Source: Fomes fomentarius (lineage: Eukaryota > Basidiomycota > Agaricomycetes > Polyporales > Polyporaceae). Taken from it: a stretch of DNA of 64,000 nt. Below, piece after piece: positions 21,634-33,014 of this stretch. Below the pieces are notes generated by a model, which made no database searches, was not told where the DNA came from, and saw only the letters and a list, made by a program, of their open reading frames with translations. The position numbers and the translations under genes are program-made. The stretch covers positions 1,054,001 to 1,118,000 of the forward strand of contig JABYQN010000011.1 in the NCBI GenBank assembly GCA_022606135.1, written 5' to 3'. Numbering within the stretch: the stretch's first letter is position 1; the number at the start of each line of letters is the position of its first letter.

Positions 21634-21794
21634 CGTCGGGGACGGCGACGAGGGTGAGGAGGTCGTGAAGGTCGTACTGAACGCTTCGCTGTCCGCTCGG
21701 AGTATTTTGGCGCCCCGGCGCCTTCGGGCCGCGTAAGCTTGAGGTTCTGGATGACCTATCGTGTCTTAAATCCCAACCACGACCATCGGCCTGT

Positions 21795-22675
21795 ATGTCG
21801 GCGCACAACGAAGATTCAGTCGCTGCGCAACTCGCAGGGCTAGACCTCGGGAACCTTTATGGGTCAATAGACAAGCAAAAGTAAGCATGCACGTGTGCGT
21901 GGTGCCTCCAGTGACAACGAACATGACGAACGAAGCGTGCACGGCTTGAACCTAACTGTTCCAGAGGACGCTCAGGCTCTCATCAAGCCATGGGACGAAC
22001 GCGACGACACCTCGCGATTCGCTGAATCCGGCGTCGACGATCAAGTGCGTAGTACACCCTTGACCACCGTGGATGTGGAGCGCATTCAGATTTCCACCTA
22101 ACATGCGTAATGTACCTGTAGATCATTATTCATGTGCCGTTCTCGCAGAGCGTACGTCTGCGTTCCGTGCTGCTCAAGCTTGGTAAGTTGAATGGAAAGG
22201 ACCACATGAGCATGGAACATTGAGGTTTTTTTCGTTTACCATCTCCCTGTCAGGCAGAGGCGAGCTAACCCCTCGACGATTGCGGATCTACGCGAATCGC
22301 CCGAACATCGTGGACTTTTCGGAGGCGGAGGACATCACCCCACAACTCAACATCAGCCTGCTGGAGGGCGACAGCGGCGTGACAGAATATCCCTTGCGCA
22401 CGGCGTCTTTTGCGAACATACACTCTCTATCGCTGTTCTTCGTATGTTCCTGCAGATTATCATCCATAGATGCACGGCTCATGAACGCACAACAGAGTGA
22501 ATCAGTGGGCGGAGAGTCCTTACAGTTGTATTATATCGGTTTCAAGGGTGACAACCGATCGCAACGCAAGGAGGGCACGCAGAAGTTAGAGGTCCCGGCG
22601 GAAGTGGCACCTGGTGCTAAGTTGATAGATCGTCTGCAAGAGAAGACTGGTGGCCGGCAGACCACCGCTAGGTAA
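21795..22675 (+). CDS. PITH-domain protein
   Basis: ATG at 21795 opens MSAHNEDSVAAQLAGLDLG and NLYGSIDKQ. Intron 1 (about 55 nt, acceptor CGAAG) joins to VHGLNLTVPEDAQALIKPWD. Further exons give the small IIIHVPFSQ exon, VRLRSVLLKLG, RGELTPRRLRIYANRPNIVD, GVTEYPLRTASFANIHSLSL and the C-terminal LQLYYIGFKGDNRSQRK, stop at 22675. The layout matches the PITH domain, the proteasome-interacting C-terminal module of thioredoxin-like TXNL1 found alone in PITHD1-type proteins. Human PITHD1 has the same order from NLY..IN through YIGLRG. No thioredoxin domain is present. A role at the 26S proteasome is inferred from the family. Confidence 0.9.
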
Positions 22676-23583
22676 TGGTGCCTTGTGCTGCCTCCTCATC
22701 CTGGCATGTCATATCGTGTATTATACTTGTGATCATCGTTTGGCAACTTCAAAGGACGTCTGACAGAAAACGTTCGTTCGAGTAAAGTTCGTTCATACCG
22801 AGCGATGGTGGTGAAGCACCTCCGCACCAGCGGGCAACGCACAACAGGGGTGGCATGACCGGCGCTGAGATTCCCAAGGCTACATCGCATTTACTCACCT
22901 GGACAACTCCCTGCTGGTGCTACTCTCCTCAGGTGCCACGGGGAGTCAGAACCTCGGGTCCACAATGGATACACACCGAGCCAGCGAATGCCCGGAACTC
23001 ATCCAAGGTCGGAGAGTTTGACCGCAACGCACGCAAGCTCCATCGGACATCACACAGGGGAGTTGTGGGTGAGGCATATGTGCATATGGCATACAGCAGA
23101 TGTGAAGGTGTGCATACATGGGGATGAAGGCCACTGGCCAGCTGGTGATGCGGATCTTCTAAGTAATACAACTAACGTGCTGCGCGGCTCCAGTCCAATC
23201 GCGAGACGAACGTACACGGCTCTACCGAGATAAAGATACTACAAAAGGGAAACGAAACCGGTACAACTTTTGGTACAAGGGTTGCGATAGTGATGCAGTG
23301 AGAAATGGAAGGGGAATGCGGTATGTGTTACACCGGATGCCTGCAGGATATGGAGAGGAATTGCGTGAAGAATGCGTGGTATGTATGGATATGCAATGAT
23401 GATCGTGAACACAGAGATTGATATGCAGATGTCGTGACTCGTGAAGGAAACGCGATGCGATGGGGACGAGGATGAGATGGATGTGACCGATACAAACGAT
23501 GCAGGATAAGTTACCGTGTTACAGTTGCACGCGAGCGTTCTCGCTCACGGCAGCGCCAGCGAGGATCATCAGAAAGAAGAGAG
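22676..23583. other. Convergent 3' flanks, no gene seen
   Basis: Lies between two converging genes (PITH and kinase). Probably 3' untranslated sequence plus spacer; nothing recognisable. Confidence 0.5.
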
Positions 23584-26068
23584 TCACGATGAGGGCAGCA
23601 CCGCAGCGAAGAACTTGCCAGGCGAGAACCAGTCCCGCGCCGACCGGAGACGCTTCCGCCGCGGGCGCGCGTCCTCCGTCAGCGTGGAGTGCGCCGGGTG
23701 CACGCTCTCCTTCTCCTTCTCCCGCGTCTCGATACGCACATGCGTCGCCTGTATGTGCCCTGTGGTGGGCGGCAGGCAGAGGTACGGCTGCGGCTCGGGC
23801 GACCCGCTCGTTGACGCGGACAACACCCAGTTCGTGGTGTACGTCGTCTCGGGCGCGGACTCCGTCTGGCGCGTCTTGCCACGGCCACCGAGGCCGCGAC
23901 CGGGCGAGCGAGAGGAGGACCGACGCCGCGCTGGCGAGGAAGACCGACGGGGGAACGCGAGCCGGATGGGGCGGAGGAAACTCGACGCACGAGGCTTCCT
24001 GTCGCCGTTGCGGTCCATGGTGGGTGTCAACGGGGGGCGAAGAGCAATCGCTGGAGACGTCTTGGGAGAGATTGTGAGCTTCTCGGGCATTGACCGCGGA
24101 GAAGAGTGCGTAGCAGAGGTTGCGAATGAGAAGGCTGGCCATACGGCAGGCTCGCGCGGCGACGGCTGCCGTGATGGCGCGGGTGTCGCCTCGACTGTAA
24201 AAAAAGAAAAAGCCGGGGTAGTGGTTGTGGTGTTAGCGGGCTTCGGGGAGGTGTTGAGCCAGGAGGAGACGTGCTTCCAGCTGTACTCCGACTGCGTGTC
24301 TGCCGAGTGGGTCTGGCCTTGCTGCTTCGACTCGACGTCGAGTCCCAGGACCGGCGACTCTGGGCGAGCAGACGGGAGGGAGTCATACGTGTCGATCTCG
24401 GGGTACTCGTCCTCATCCATGTAATGATCCTCGGTCGCAGGCGTGATGATCATGCCGACGTCCTCACGTGATTGGTCATATAGAGACGGCTTCGCAGTCG
24501 GGATGGAGCTTGGCGCGAGGGGCGAGTACATGTACCCATCCCAAGCCGACTCCAGAGCTGTGTGCATCGACGACGGCGTGGCGGACAACATTGTGACGCT
24601 GTTGTCGTAGTACTCGGGCTTGAACGTATCCGTGTCGACCGTGAGGACGAGCTTCGGGCGCGTCTGATGGCCCTGAGTCCACGCGTGAGGCGTTACCGGG
24701 GGTGACGGGATGGACGGCGAGGAAGACAGAACAGAGTACGCGGAGGCGGGGCTCTGAGCTGGGGTCTGGAGTGCCTCGAAGAGCTTCGTTGTAGTATAAA
24801 CGGGGGAGGCGGAGGGGCTGGGGGACATGGAGCGAGAGCGGGAGTACGAAGAGGAGGCACCGGAGTTGTCACCACGCTGTGCACCAAAGGAGTCGGTCCA
24901 GGATGTCGATGAGCCCTTGGCAAGGGAGTTCTCGCGAGCGAAGACCATCTCGGAATCGGACCCGTCGCTCCAGGCGGAGGCGAGGTCTTCCTGGATCTCC
25001 TGCTGCTCTGGTAGGTCCTGAGGCTCGGGTTCCGCCTCAGCGGAGGAGTCGCTGTCCGCGTCCACGTTGACGCCGGCCTCCCAGGGACAACGCGCCATGC
25101 TGTCTTCGAAGACGACATCGGGCGAGTAGAAGTTATCGATTGCCTTGAATGCTAGGCGCATCTCGCGGAGGGTGATGCGGCGTCGCCAGTCGACCTCCAG
25201 GGTGCGTGTCAAGAGAAGATTGACTTCCTCGGAGATGGGGAGGACCGTGGGTAGGAAGCGGCGCGGGTCCTTGAGGTATGCCTGGAACGTGCAGTCGTCC
25301 GCAGACGCAGACTTCCACGGATTCCGCCCTGTTATGAGGTTGAGGAGGATGATTCCCAACGACCAGACGTCGTTAAACAGCGGAGAGTAACTTCGTGTTG
25401 GCGCGAAGTAACCCCCTTGGCACTCTATAAACATCGTGAGAAAGGCGGAGCGGAGGTGCGTGTGTGCAATGGGACGTACCTGGGCTCATGTGGTAGACGC
25501 TGCCTGTGCGGAACTCGGTGCTCATACGCTCCGTGGTTGCAAGCCCAAAGTCGGTGATAGCGAGGCGAAGACCTCCGTCGAAGCAGAGGATGTTCTCAGG
25601 CTTCAAGTCGCGGTGATAAATATTCAGGGAGTGGCAATATTCAACTGCATCGAGCAGCTGAAGGAAAACCTCCTTGATGAGGGCGTTATTGCCGAGATAG
25701 CGCCGCTGGTGCAGAATCTGAGTGAAAAGGTCGCCGTCGGGACAGTAGTCCATGACGATGAAAGTGTATTGGTAGTCCTCGACTACTCGGTGAAGAGTGA
25801 CAACGTTAGGGTGACCCGATGCGAGCTGGTGGAGGGTGATCTCGCGGATGTGTAGCTGGCGCTGGCGAGTAGCGTTGCGCTTGTTGGAATGTGGAAGACA
25901 CTTGACGGCATACGACGTCGGGTTGGAAGAGAAAGTGTCGACTGCACGGTAGACAATACCATACCCACCGTACCCGAGGATCTCGACGAGCTGTAGTGAG
26001 CCATTGTCAATGAGGGTTCCGAGCGCCGGTGGCGTGGGCGAGACGGGAGATTGTGGAGAGGTGACCAT
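23584..26068 (-). CDS. Ser/Thr protein kinase of the Ran1/Vhs1/Sks1 type
   Basis: Two exons. Exon 1 (from 26068) holds the N-lobe: GYGGYGIVYRA glycine loop near residue 33, SYAVKCL lysine, then HRDLKPENIL and DFGLATTE. It ends at YHMSP. A 57-nt intron leads to ECQGGYFAPTRSYSPLFNDV, WSLGIILLNLITGRNPWKSA and the rest of the C-lobe. About 480 further residues are Ser/Pro-rich and probably disordered, with a basic SR-like stretch (RRSSSPARRRSSSRSPGRG) and a hydrophobic end. From the family: these kinases link nutrient status to meiosis, growth and stress (Ran1/Pat1, Vhs1, Sks1). The long tail is likely regulatory. All key catalytic residues are present. Confidence 0.9.
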
Positions 26069-29017
26069 AGTGGCCAGTAAGAGGGCGGCGAGGGGAGAGG
26101 GAAGGCGGAGAGCGTAAGTGCTCGCAAAGAGCTCACAGAGCGTTGAGGATGACCTAGGGAGGAAGAGACGGAGAATCGGGAGGCTTTATTAGTCTTCAGC
26201 TGAAGCATGACAAAGGGCTGGCTCGAGCGTGTCCGCCATGAGGCAAAATTGATCGCCTGAGGTCCACGGAGGCAGGCGCGCAGCTGTCCGATTAAGCTGG
26301 GAAATGGGAAGCGGCCTCGAGTCAGAAGCTCGAAGATACGGGCTGGTGATCCTGCCCTTCTCGGTGTTCTCGCCGCGTAATACAGCGCTGCACTATGGAG
26401 GTTTCGCTGCAGCGTGCGATCGATGGCACCATTCTGCCAGAGAGTTTCACCTAGTACGACGACGCCGCTATTGAGTTTTACATCACAGTCGGGGCGGTGC
26501 AAGCAGAATAAGGGAGTCGTTTCCATGGATGTGCGTAAGAGATGCTCGTCGAGTGTGATAGACAACAGCGGAGGGACAATAGGCAGGGTAGCGTCTTGCG
26601 CGTCTGGATCGGTTCATAGATCGTATCTTGCGCCGGGCCGGTGGGCGCTTGGAGCAGCACCGCTTTGAAGTGTGAACAACTACACTGGAACGGACACATC
26701 CTTTCCTCCACCCAGAAACCTGGGAGAAACGATGAGCTTGCTCAGTTTCACAAGGTTCGTTGGGTTAGGTCTACAGGGATAGGTAAGCCTGATTTATCTG
26801 CCGTGGAAAGACGTCGGAGGCCTATTTTCGCAGGTTTAAGGGACTTATCTCATCACACGGAACTTTTTATTTCCATTTTCCAATTCCTGTCCCTTTCCTG
26901 ACCTCGCAAAGGATCCGATCTTTGCAGTGCTACTTATCCCGAGGCGCTTCGTCCCGGGTGTGTGGATTTGGGGCACGAGCGTGGCCGATTTCGGGGGTCC
27001 GTCCAGGCCTTGACCTCGAAAGCTTGACCCTGTACCGCCATCCCCGAGGCACAGCGATGCACCGCCTATGGTCGTTGAGAATATCTGGCCTCAGCGCTCG
27101 TATGTGCTGCTTCTCCCAGCTGTAGCATGTTTACGAAGCACGCCGTCTTCGGGGGCCTGAGGAGTTGTGAGGCAGTTGCGCCCAATTATTGCGGCCTCAA
27201 TCTCAGTCGCCGATGCGATGATCAGCCACCAACCTTCTACTCCTGCTATACAAAACGCAGCAGGTACAGACTCGCCCAGTAAGGGAGTAACTGCGATTCA
27301 ATGCCCTGCACGGCTGCTGACGTAGCTTAATCTGTTCAGTGTTGTAGGAGTGTGATCGTGATCAAGCTCCGTACCTTCGTGGGTATCTTGTTGCCAGCGA
27401 TGACGTGACAGTATGGACTTGAGCCCCCTGTATACTACGTAAGTTTGCGTAGATTGCCCTCAGCGTAATATCGCGCAGGAACAGTGCGAGCAATGATGAG
27501 TTTCTTCTTAATGTCACTGGTTGCGGTGAGCACATGAAGGGGGATCTTCGAGCGCTGCGCCGACGCGACTGTCTCGTGCTGGACCTATGTAAGGCAACCG
27601 TGACGAAGTCCCACAGAGTCCATACCGAAACGAGAAAGAAGGGTATGCGTCATGTTCAACAAGCATCCCTGATGGGTGTGGTTATGGCGCACAAGTCAAG
27701 GTCTAAATCGCTGAGGAATACGACGCGCGACGCCAACACCGTGCGCCGCCAAGTTCGCCGATGGAATGTTCCACAAGACACCCAGGGTGAAGTGGATGGC
27801 CTGCGTCCGGACCTTGAGTATGGCTCATGGTCCGAGGGTCTGAACTGTGAAAAGAGGACATGAAAGATAAGGCATCCAGAAGCATCAGGCGTGTATCCGT
27901 GTGTATCGACTGACCTCGATCAGTGAGAGTCTGTGGTGTCTTGTGGCCCCTCACAGGTCATATCCGTGCTTCGTACTCCGACTCGAGGTCTTCCAGGTAG
28001 ACATAGACAGGACCCTTGGAGAAGCAGAACCAGCTTGTATCTGGTCACCGGATTAGGTCGTGGCATACAGATAGATGGCTATCCAGACACAGCAGGCAGA
28101 GAGCTCGGATGGCATGTACCGTCGCGTGGGAATACGGAGCAATGTAACAGCCCTGGCGCCCATCTCGGATTGCTGTCGAGCGATGCGCTCGAGGTCTATC
28201 GCGAACTTGAAATGCCTGTGGTGCCTTTGCGTCCCGATGTCCGGAAGGTTCGCACGTCCTTTGCACTATGTATAGCGTAGCCGCGGGTCAGTACGCCTCC
28301 GAAAAACATGTGGAAATGTGCAACCACTCGCCACGCACGATCAGTATTGCACGTTGAACACTATCAGCCTCTGCCGTCACGCCATGGTCGTTGGGCATGC
28401 GAACAACGTGCTATGAGCCGGGAATGCACTGCCCATCTGCTTTACTGACCCTACATATCATCAAGTGGAAGAGACAGATTGTGGGCGAGGGCCATGCAAA
28501 TGATCACTCACACGTATGAATGATAGGTGTCCCAGAGCTTGGCACTGCCCATGCCAGTAACATGCTAGTATCAACGCAGTCTACAGCCATAGAACGTTCG
28601 AGTCCGGTGCGCTGAAAGTTCCCGACTGCTAAGTCAAGGTTGGATAGGGCTAATGAAGAAGTGCGTACCGTTCAGAATGCTTTGAGCATCTCATATATTA
28701 TCTGACCCAATCTGTTTGCTCATTGCAATGTGCGCGCTTGACTCACAAACAACTTCCAGTCCGAGACCTGCTATCAAGTCGTCAAAACGCTAAGCATTAT
28801 GATGACCAGTTGGGCATCTGTAGACAGACAGCTCCTGACGGATGAAAGAGAGGCGACGTTGAGTGGGGGGAAAACCAAGAGCCAACCGTGACGGAACGGC
28901 GCCGCCCCCGAAACGCGACGCGTTTCAATTGCACGTGATCGACGTGTGAGGAAACTTGAAGTGTCTGTAGTATTACTCTAGTGCGATCTTCTCCGCTACA
29001 CTTGGGTGCTGGATACT
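26069..29017. other. Gene-poor 3-kb gap
   Basis: Includes the kinase promoter on the left and the ATP10 promoter on the right. Frames such as 27534-27863 (+) are basic, lack motifs and have no splice partners. No repeat, RNA gene or transposon remnant was recognised. Confidence 0.45.
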
Positions 29018-30222
29018 ATGCGCTCTGCATTGCACTCTCTCCGCTCTGCTCACTATGCTACTCTGAGGAGAACCCAACATCCAAGTTGGCCCCGCCTCGT
29101 CTCAACTAGCTCCCACAGGCGATCGGAACAACCCTCGTCCGCAAGTTCCACAGCGACTTCCGAGGCTGTCGTCGAGCCTAAGGGCAAGGAGAAGGAGACC
29201 GCGGACGCTGCTGATGCATCAGCTGCTGCAAAGAACGATGAATTGCCACTGTTGCAACGGCCGCTGGGAGTGGGAGAGAAACCGAAGGCCAAGGTCAAGT
29301 CATGGGAGGACACGAAGGAGAAATTCCTAGACCAGGACAAGCGTTTAGAGGAGCGGACACATCTGTGCGTAGCTTTATCCCTCTTCCTTGTGCTGGAACA
29401 CCAACGCAGGTCAACTGTGTAGAGCGAGGGAAGCGACGCGAGGTTACTTCTCTGACCTGAACGCGACGCGACGGCATGGGGGCAAGACATGGATCGCACC
29501 AAGAGTCATGATTCGAGAAGATGTGAGTGGCCTCATCTGCTAGGCGTGCGCTTCGCTGAACCTATTTGACTAGAAAGCTCTCTATTTTCCAAACATCCTG
29601 GGTACCCCATTAGCTGGCAGCGAGGAGAAGGCACACACGACCGACCTCTTACAGGGAAAGGTGTCCATCGTCACTTTGCTGACTACAAAGATCTCTGAGG
29701 TGGGTCGCTCACTTCCCCTCGTGTATGAGTGCTATCTGAGCCATGGTCGCACAGGTTCAAACAGCGCAGTTTATTGGGCCAACGCACTCGGCATTCGCAT
29801 CCAACCCGTTGTTTCAGCTAGTGCAGATCAACTTGCAGGATAATCTCCTGAAATCGTTCTTGGTGTCTCTGTTTGCCTCTGGCATCCGGAAAACAGTACC
29901 AGAATCGCTCTGGCCTACGTACATGATCTCCAACCAGAACATGGAGTACGTGTGCTGCATTTGCTATTCGCACTTCAATCTTACTGACTATGAATTTAGA
30001 TATCTTCGTCAACCTTTGGGCATCGCGAACAAGCACGTCGGATACGTGTACCTCGTAGACCCGAAGCTCAAGGTTCGCTGGGCTGGCTGTGCAGACCCGA
30101 AGTCAGAGGAAATCGCTGCGCTGAAGACTTGCACAAGCGTCCTACTAGACAGAATATCAAAGCAGCAAGACCCTTCATTGCCAAATACATCCGCGACTCC
30201 ACAGGAGCAACCATCATCATAA
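29018..30222 (+). CDS. ATP10: Mitochondrial ATPase complex assembly factor ATP10
   Basis: The start at 29018 (A at -3) gives MRSALHSLRSAHYATLRR, a mitochondrial presequence. LLQRPLGVGEKPKAKVKSWE, DLNATRRHGGKTWIAPRVMI, ALYFPNILGTPLAGS and KVSIVTLLTTKISE follow, then after introns FQLVQINLQDNLLKSFLVSL, TYMISNQNMEYLRQPLG and KHVGYVYLVDPKLKVRWAGC, stop at 30222. The order RPLG, LF..YFPNI.G, VQIN...NWLK-like and GYVYLVD..C.IRWAG-like is that of yeast Atp10, an inner-membrane chaperone for Atp6 in assembly of the F0 sector. Four or five introns of ordinary size. Expected to be constitutive and nuclear-encoded for mitochondria. Confidence 0.9.
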
Positions 30223-30892
30223 CAGGCCGCTGTTCCGTTACTGCCGCCTTCTGTGGACACCGCGGTGGACCACGCCCTCGTCAGGTCGTGCTATGTTTAT
30301 ACACATATTAGTCTTCGTGATGCATGTGGTCGCTTACTCCTTATGCAGCCCTACTCAATGCACTATTTCACCGACGTAGGCTTGGCTGAATCGCGAGACG
30401 GTCCATTGCGATCTTACGGAACTCGATGATCAGCGCAGTATTAGTTGCTGTGATCGAGATGGCGTATTTGTGTCAGTTTAATTCAAGCTCGACTTAGTCT
30501 CCCCTAGGCAGACGATCGGGGCAGACCTACGTGCTGGATGGATGGTCCCTCAACTTGTGATTCTACCTGTACTCCCTCCTCCCTTTGGCTCAGTCCCTCA
30601 ACTCGAAGCGGTGGTGGGTACGAGCTTGCTTGCCAGTCCGCTTCTACGGAGTCCCAGGCAGCCCACACAGGATGTTCCCTGGCATGTCATTGCTGAATAC
30701 AAAGACTGTCGATCAAGTTAGGGAAGGAAATGGGGCCGGGCCGGCAAGCATCGTGTGGCATAGGTTATGACGCATGGGATGCAGGCAACTTGTGCACCTT
30801 TCGGGCGGCGGTGAGCTACCGTTTCAGGTGCATCTATTGTACTTAGACTCTATCACGTCAATCGAAAGACCATCTGAAGCATGGAATTTCAG

Positions 30893-31016
30893 GCCGCTGA
30901 CACCCTGGAGCGGGGAAACTTACGCTGCTGACACCCTGGCGCATGGAATCTTACGCCGTTGACATCCCGGAGCATGGGATCCTACGCTGCTGACATCTTG
31001 AAGCATTTGAATCTCG
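30893..31016. repeat. Four tandem 31-bp units in the lectin promoter
   Basis: Units begin at 30893, 30924, 30955 and 30986. The shared frame is GC(C/T)G(C/T)TGACA(C/T)C then a variable part ending in (A/T)C(T/C)TAC. Units 1-3 are close; unit 4 is more diverged. There are no spacers. The array ends about 75 bp before the TATA box and 180 bp before the lectin ATG. Confidence 0.85.
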
Positions 31017-31090
31017 AGAGAGATATTTCTCGAGTTGTGTTGACACTTGTTGGAATAACCTGCATGACACACAACCACCCGTTGTCTGGG

Positions 31091-31098
31091 TATATAAA
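31091..31098 (+). promoter_or_regulatory. TATA box of the fucose lectin gene
   Basis: TATATAAA, 99 bases before the lectin ATG and just downstream of the 31-bp repeat array. It is the clearest core promoter element in the window and suggests an inducible or highly expressed gene. Confidence 0.65.
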
Positions 31099-31196
31099 AC
31101 CCTGCTTGCATCAGGTCACATTGAGTGGCAGGGATAACACAAACCCCATTTCAGCTCATAGCTCGAACAAGTTTGCCAACGACGCAGCCTCTCATA

Positions 31197-32490
31197 ATGT
31201 CCACGATCTCTCAGCAGCTGCAGGACCGCCGGTATGTGATCACTCGCACTCCGTGACCCCTACTCCTCCTAAATATTGAAACTAGACCTGCTCCGTTCAC
31301 CCCTTTGGCTGCCACCAATCGGTACGATCACGCACGCTTCCATGTCAGTAAGCTCAGATTCGAAACAGTCCATCACTGTTGGCATGCTGTTTGTCGACGT
31401 GTTGCTTATATTCTTCGATGTAGATTCGGGTGTACTCTATCACTTGCAGTACCCAGAGAAAGCTGCAGGAGTACTGCTATGACTCGGATGGTACTGGCAA
31501 GTGGGCCGTTGGCATGAGCCAGTCTCTTGATATGTCCCCGTGCACGCCTTTGGCGGTCATATCCTGGTATGCAAACGATGCCCCACATGTGAGCAAGCTC
31601 GAGTTGAGTATAGTCCATTCATTAGTTCATTGACAATAACCACTGTAGATTCGGGTGTATTACCTCAGTGCCTGTAACGAGCTGCAGGAGTACTGCTTTG
31701 ACGGCCGGTGGTCGCCAGGGGCACTGAACAACATGCATGTCCAAGCCGCTCCTAACAGTTCTATCGGTGCTTTCCAGTACAGACGTAACAATCAAACACA
31801 TATCCATCTTTATCACCAAGGCAAGTATTTTGGGATGCAACGGCTAATGGCTTTGCACTATGGCTGCATACTGACTGACATACACAAACTCAGCAGAATG
31901 CTCCAACCAAATCAAGGAGTACTACTTCGATGGGAGCTCAGGCTGGTTGGAAGGGGCCACTTTAACAGCCTCTGCCGTGAGTGGAACCAGCATTGGGGCT
32001 GTTTCCTATGAAGACCGAGACTTAGTCTTGCATTTTCGGGTCTACTACCAAGCGACTGACCTGTCCATCCGTGAGTATTGCCTAGACGGTGGCAATACAT
32101 GGCTCCCTGGTGCGTATATCATGTTTTCACCATTAGCCGACGAATACACTTACATTGTCATCATGCACTGGCAGGTCAATTCAACGGCGACACGGCCCCT
32201 GAACAGACTCAGACAGGCGCGCTTGTTGAAACGGGCCAGTACTAGACGTGTACTGGATGAACACAGCCTCGGAGATCGTCCGCAGGCTCCTGACCAACGG
32301 CACCTGGAACGCCAGTGATATTGTGGGTCCAGGGGCGAGATTTGCTCCCACCCAGTTCCGGCCGACTCCCTCGGGCGGCCAGTATATCCTCCGGGTGTAC
32401 TACCAGTCGCCTGACAACTCTATCTTGGAGTTCTGCAAGGGGGCCGACCAGCAATGGGGCCCTGGTGCCACCCTAGCCACCGGCCAGTGA
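31197..32490 (+). CDS. Aleuria-type fucose-specific lectin (beta-propeller), frameshift in last exon
   Basis: The start at 31197 follows a TATA box. After a short first exon come exons that each begin IRVYY-like: TRVYSITCSTQRKLQEYCYD (frame partly inferred), IRVYYLSACNELQEYCFDGR, CSNQIKEYYFDGSSGWLEGA, HFRVYYQATDLSIREYCLDG, and finally LRVYYQSPDNSILEFCKGAD, stop at 32490. The repeated IRVYYQ...I-EYC...W-PG blades are those of the AAL/AFL six-bladed fucose lectin family (PF07938), which bind L-fucose, often secretion-independent and linked to fruiting or defence. One intron is GC-AG (donor AAG/GCAAGT near 31822). Oddity: the frame entering the last blade (GDTAPEQTQTGALVETG) meets TAG at 32232-32234, while the blade itself (VYWMNTASEIVRRLLTNGTW) lies in the next frame. 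A one-base loss near 32230 would explain this, so the allele may be non-functional or the base mis-called. Confidence 0.82.
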
Positions 32491-32587
32491 GCCATGGAGG
32501 CAATGCTGGGTCACCCTGTGTAGTAGTGATTATCCTGGATTACCGACGGACTTCCTTCACCGGTCTAAGCCCCGACTGCGAGTAGGA

Positions 32588-32782
32588 ATGCATAACAGAG
32601 TTACATCACGGATAGTTGTACATGTATGGCAGTCAATCCATTACGACTTTGCATCTTCAAATTCTTGTAGTATACGCGTCAATAGCGCATGGGCGCCTGG
32701 AATTGTGACTTTCCACCAAACTGCCAGTGCCACCGCCCGCTCTCTGTCAGTCTGTGACCTCTCCTTGTCGCTTGTAGCCTAG
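32588..32782 (+). pseudogene. Possible relic of a lectin blade
   Basis: Reads NSCSIRVNSAWAPGIVTFHQ, resembling the W-PG end of an Aleuria-type blade. It sits just downstream of the lectin gene and has no intact neighbours. Weak. Confidence 0.25.
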
Positions 32783-33014
32783 AGGGCACACCCCATTTCG
32801 CCGTTTTCATCATAGAGCCGGACGTAAGGCGGCGGTCTTCCGTTGAATTGCGGACGTACGTCACATAAAATAGTAGCCCGGATCACTGCGAACGAGCGAG
32901 CGGCCGCACATAATCCGCAATTGAGTCCGCAACTTCAAGCTTTGTTGGGACGTCTTTCAAGCTCCATCGACACTTCATACCGCCGCCTTCCCCCTTCCCC
33001 TTAGAAGACGTTGC

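Noticed and set aside
23516..24424. 302-codon plus-strand ORF
   Set aside because: Antisense to the Ser/Pro-rich tail of the kinase; no domain or codon signal of its own.
27534..27863. 109-codon plus-strand ORF in the 26-29 kb gap
   Set aside because: Basic, motif-free, no splice partners and no promoter signal; likely chance.
30893..31016. Regular 31-bp repeats as a CRISPR array
   Set aside because: The units are directly adjacent with no spacers, and the genome is eukaryotic.
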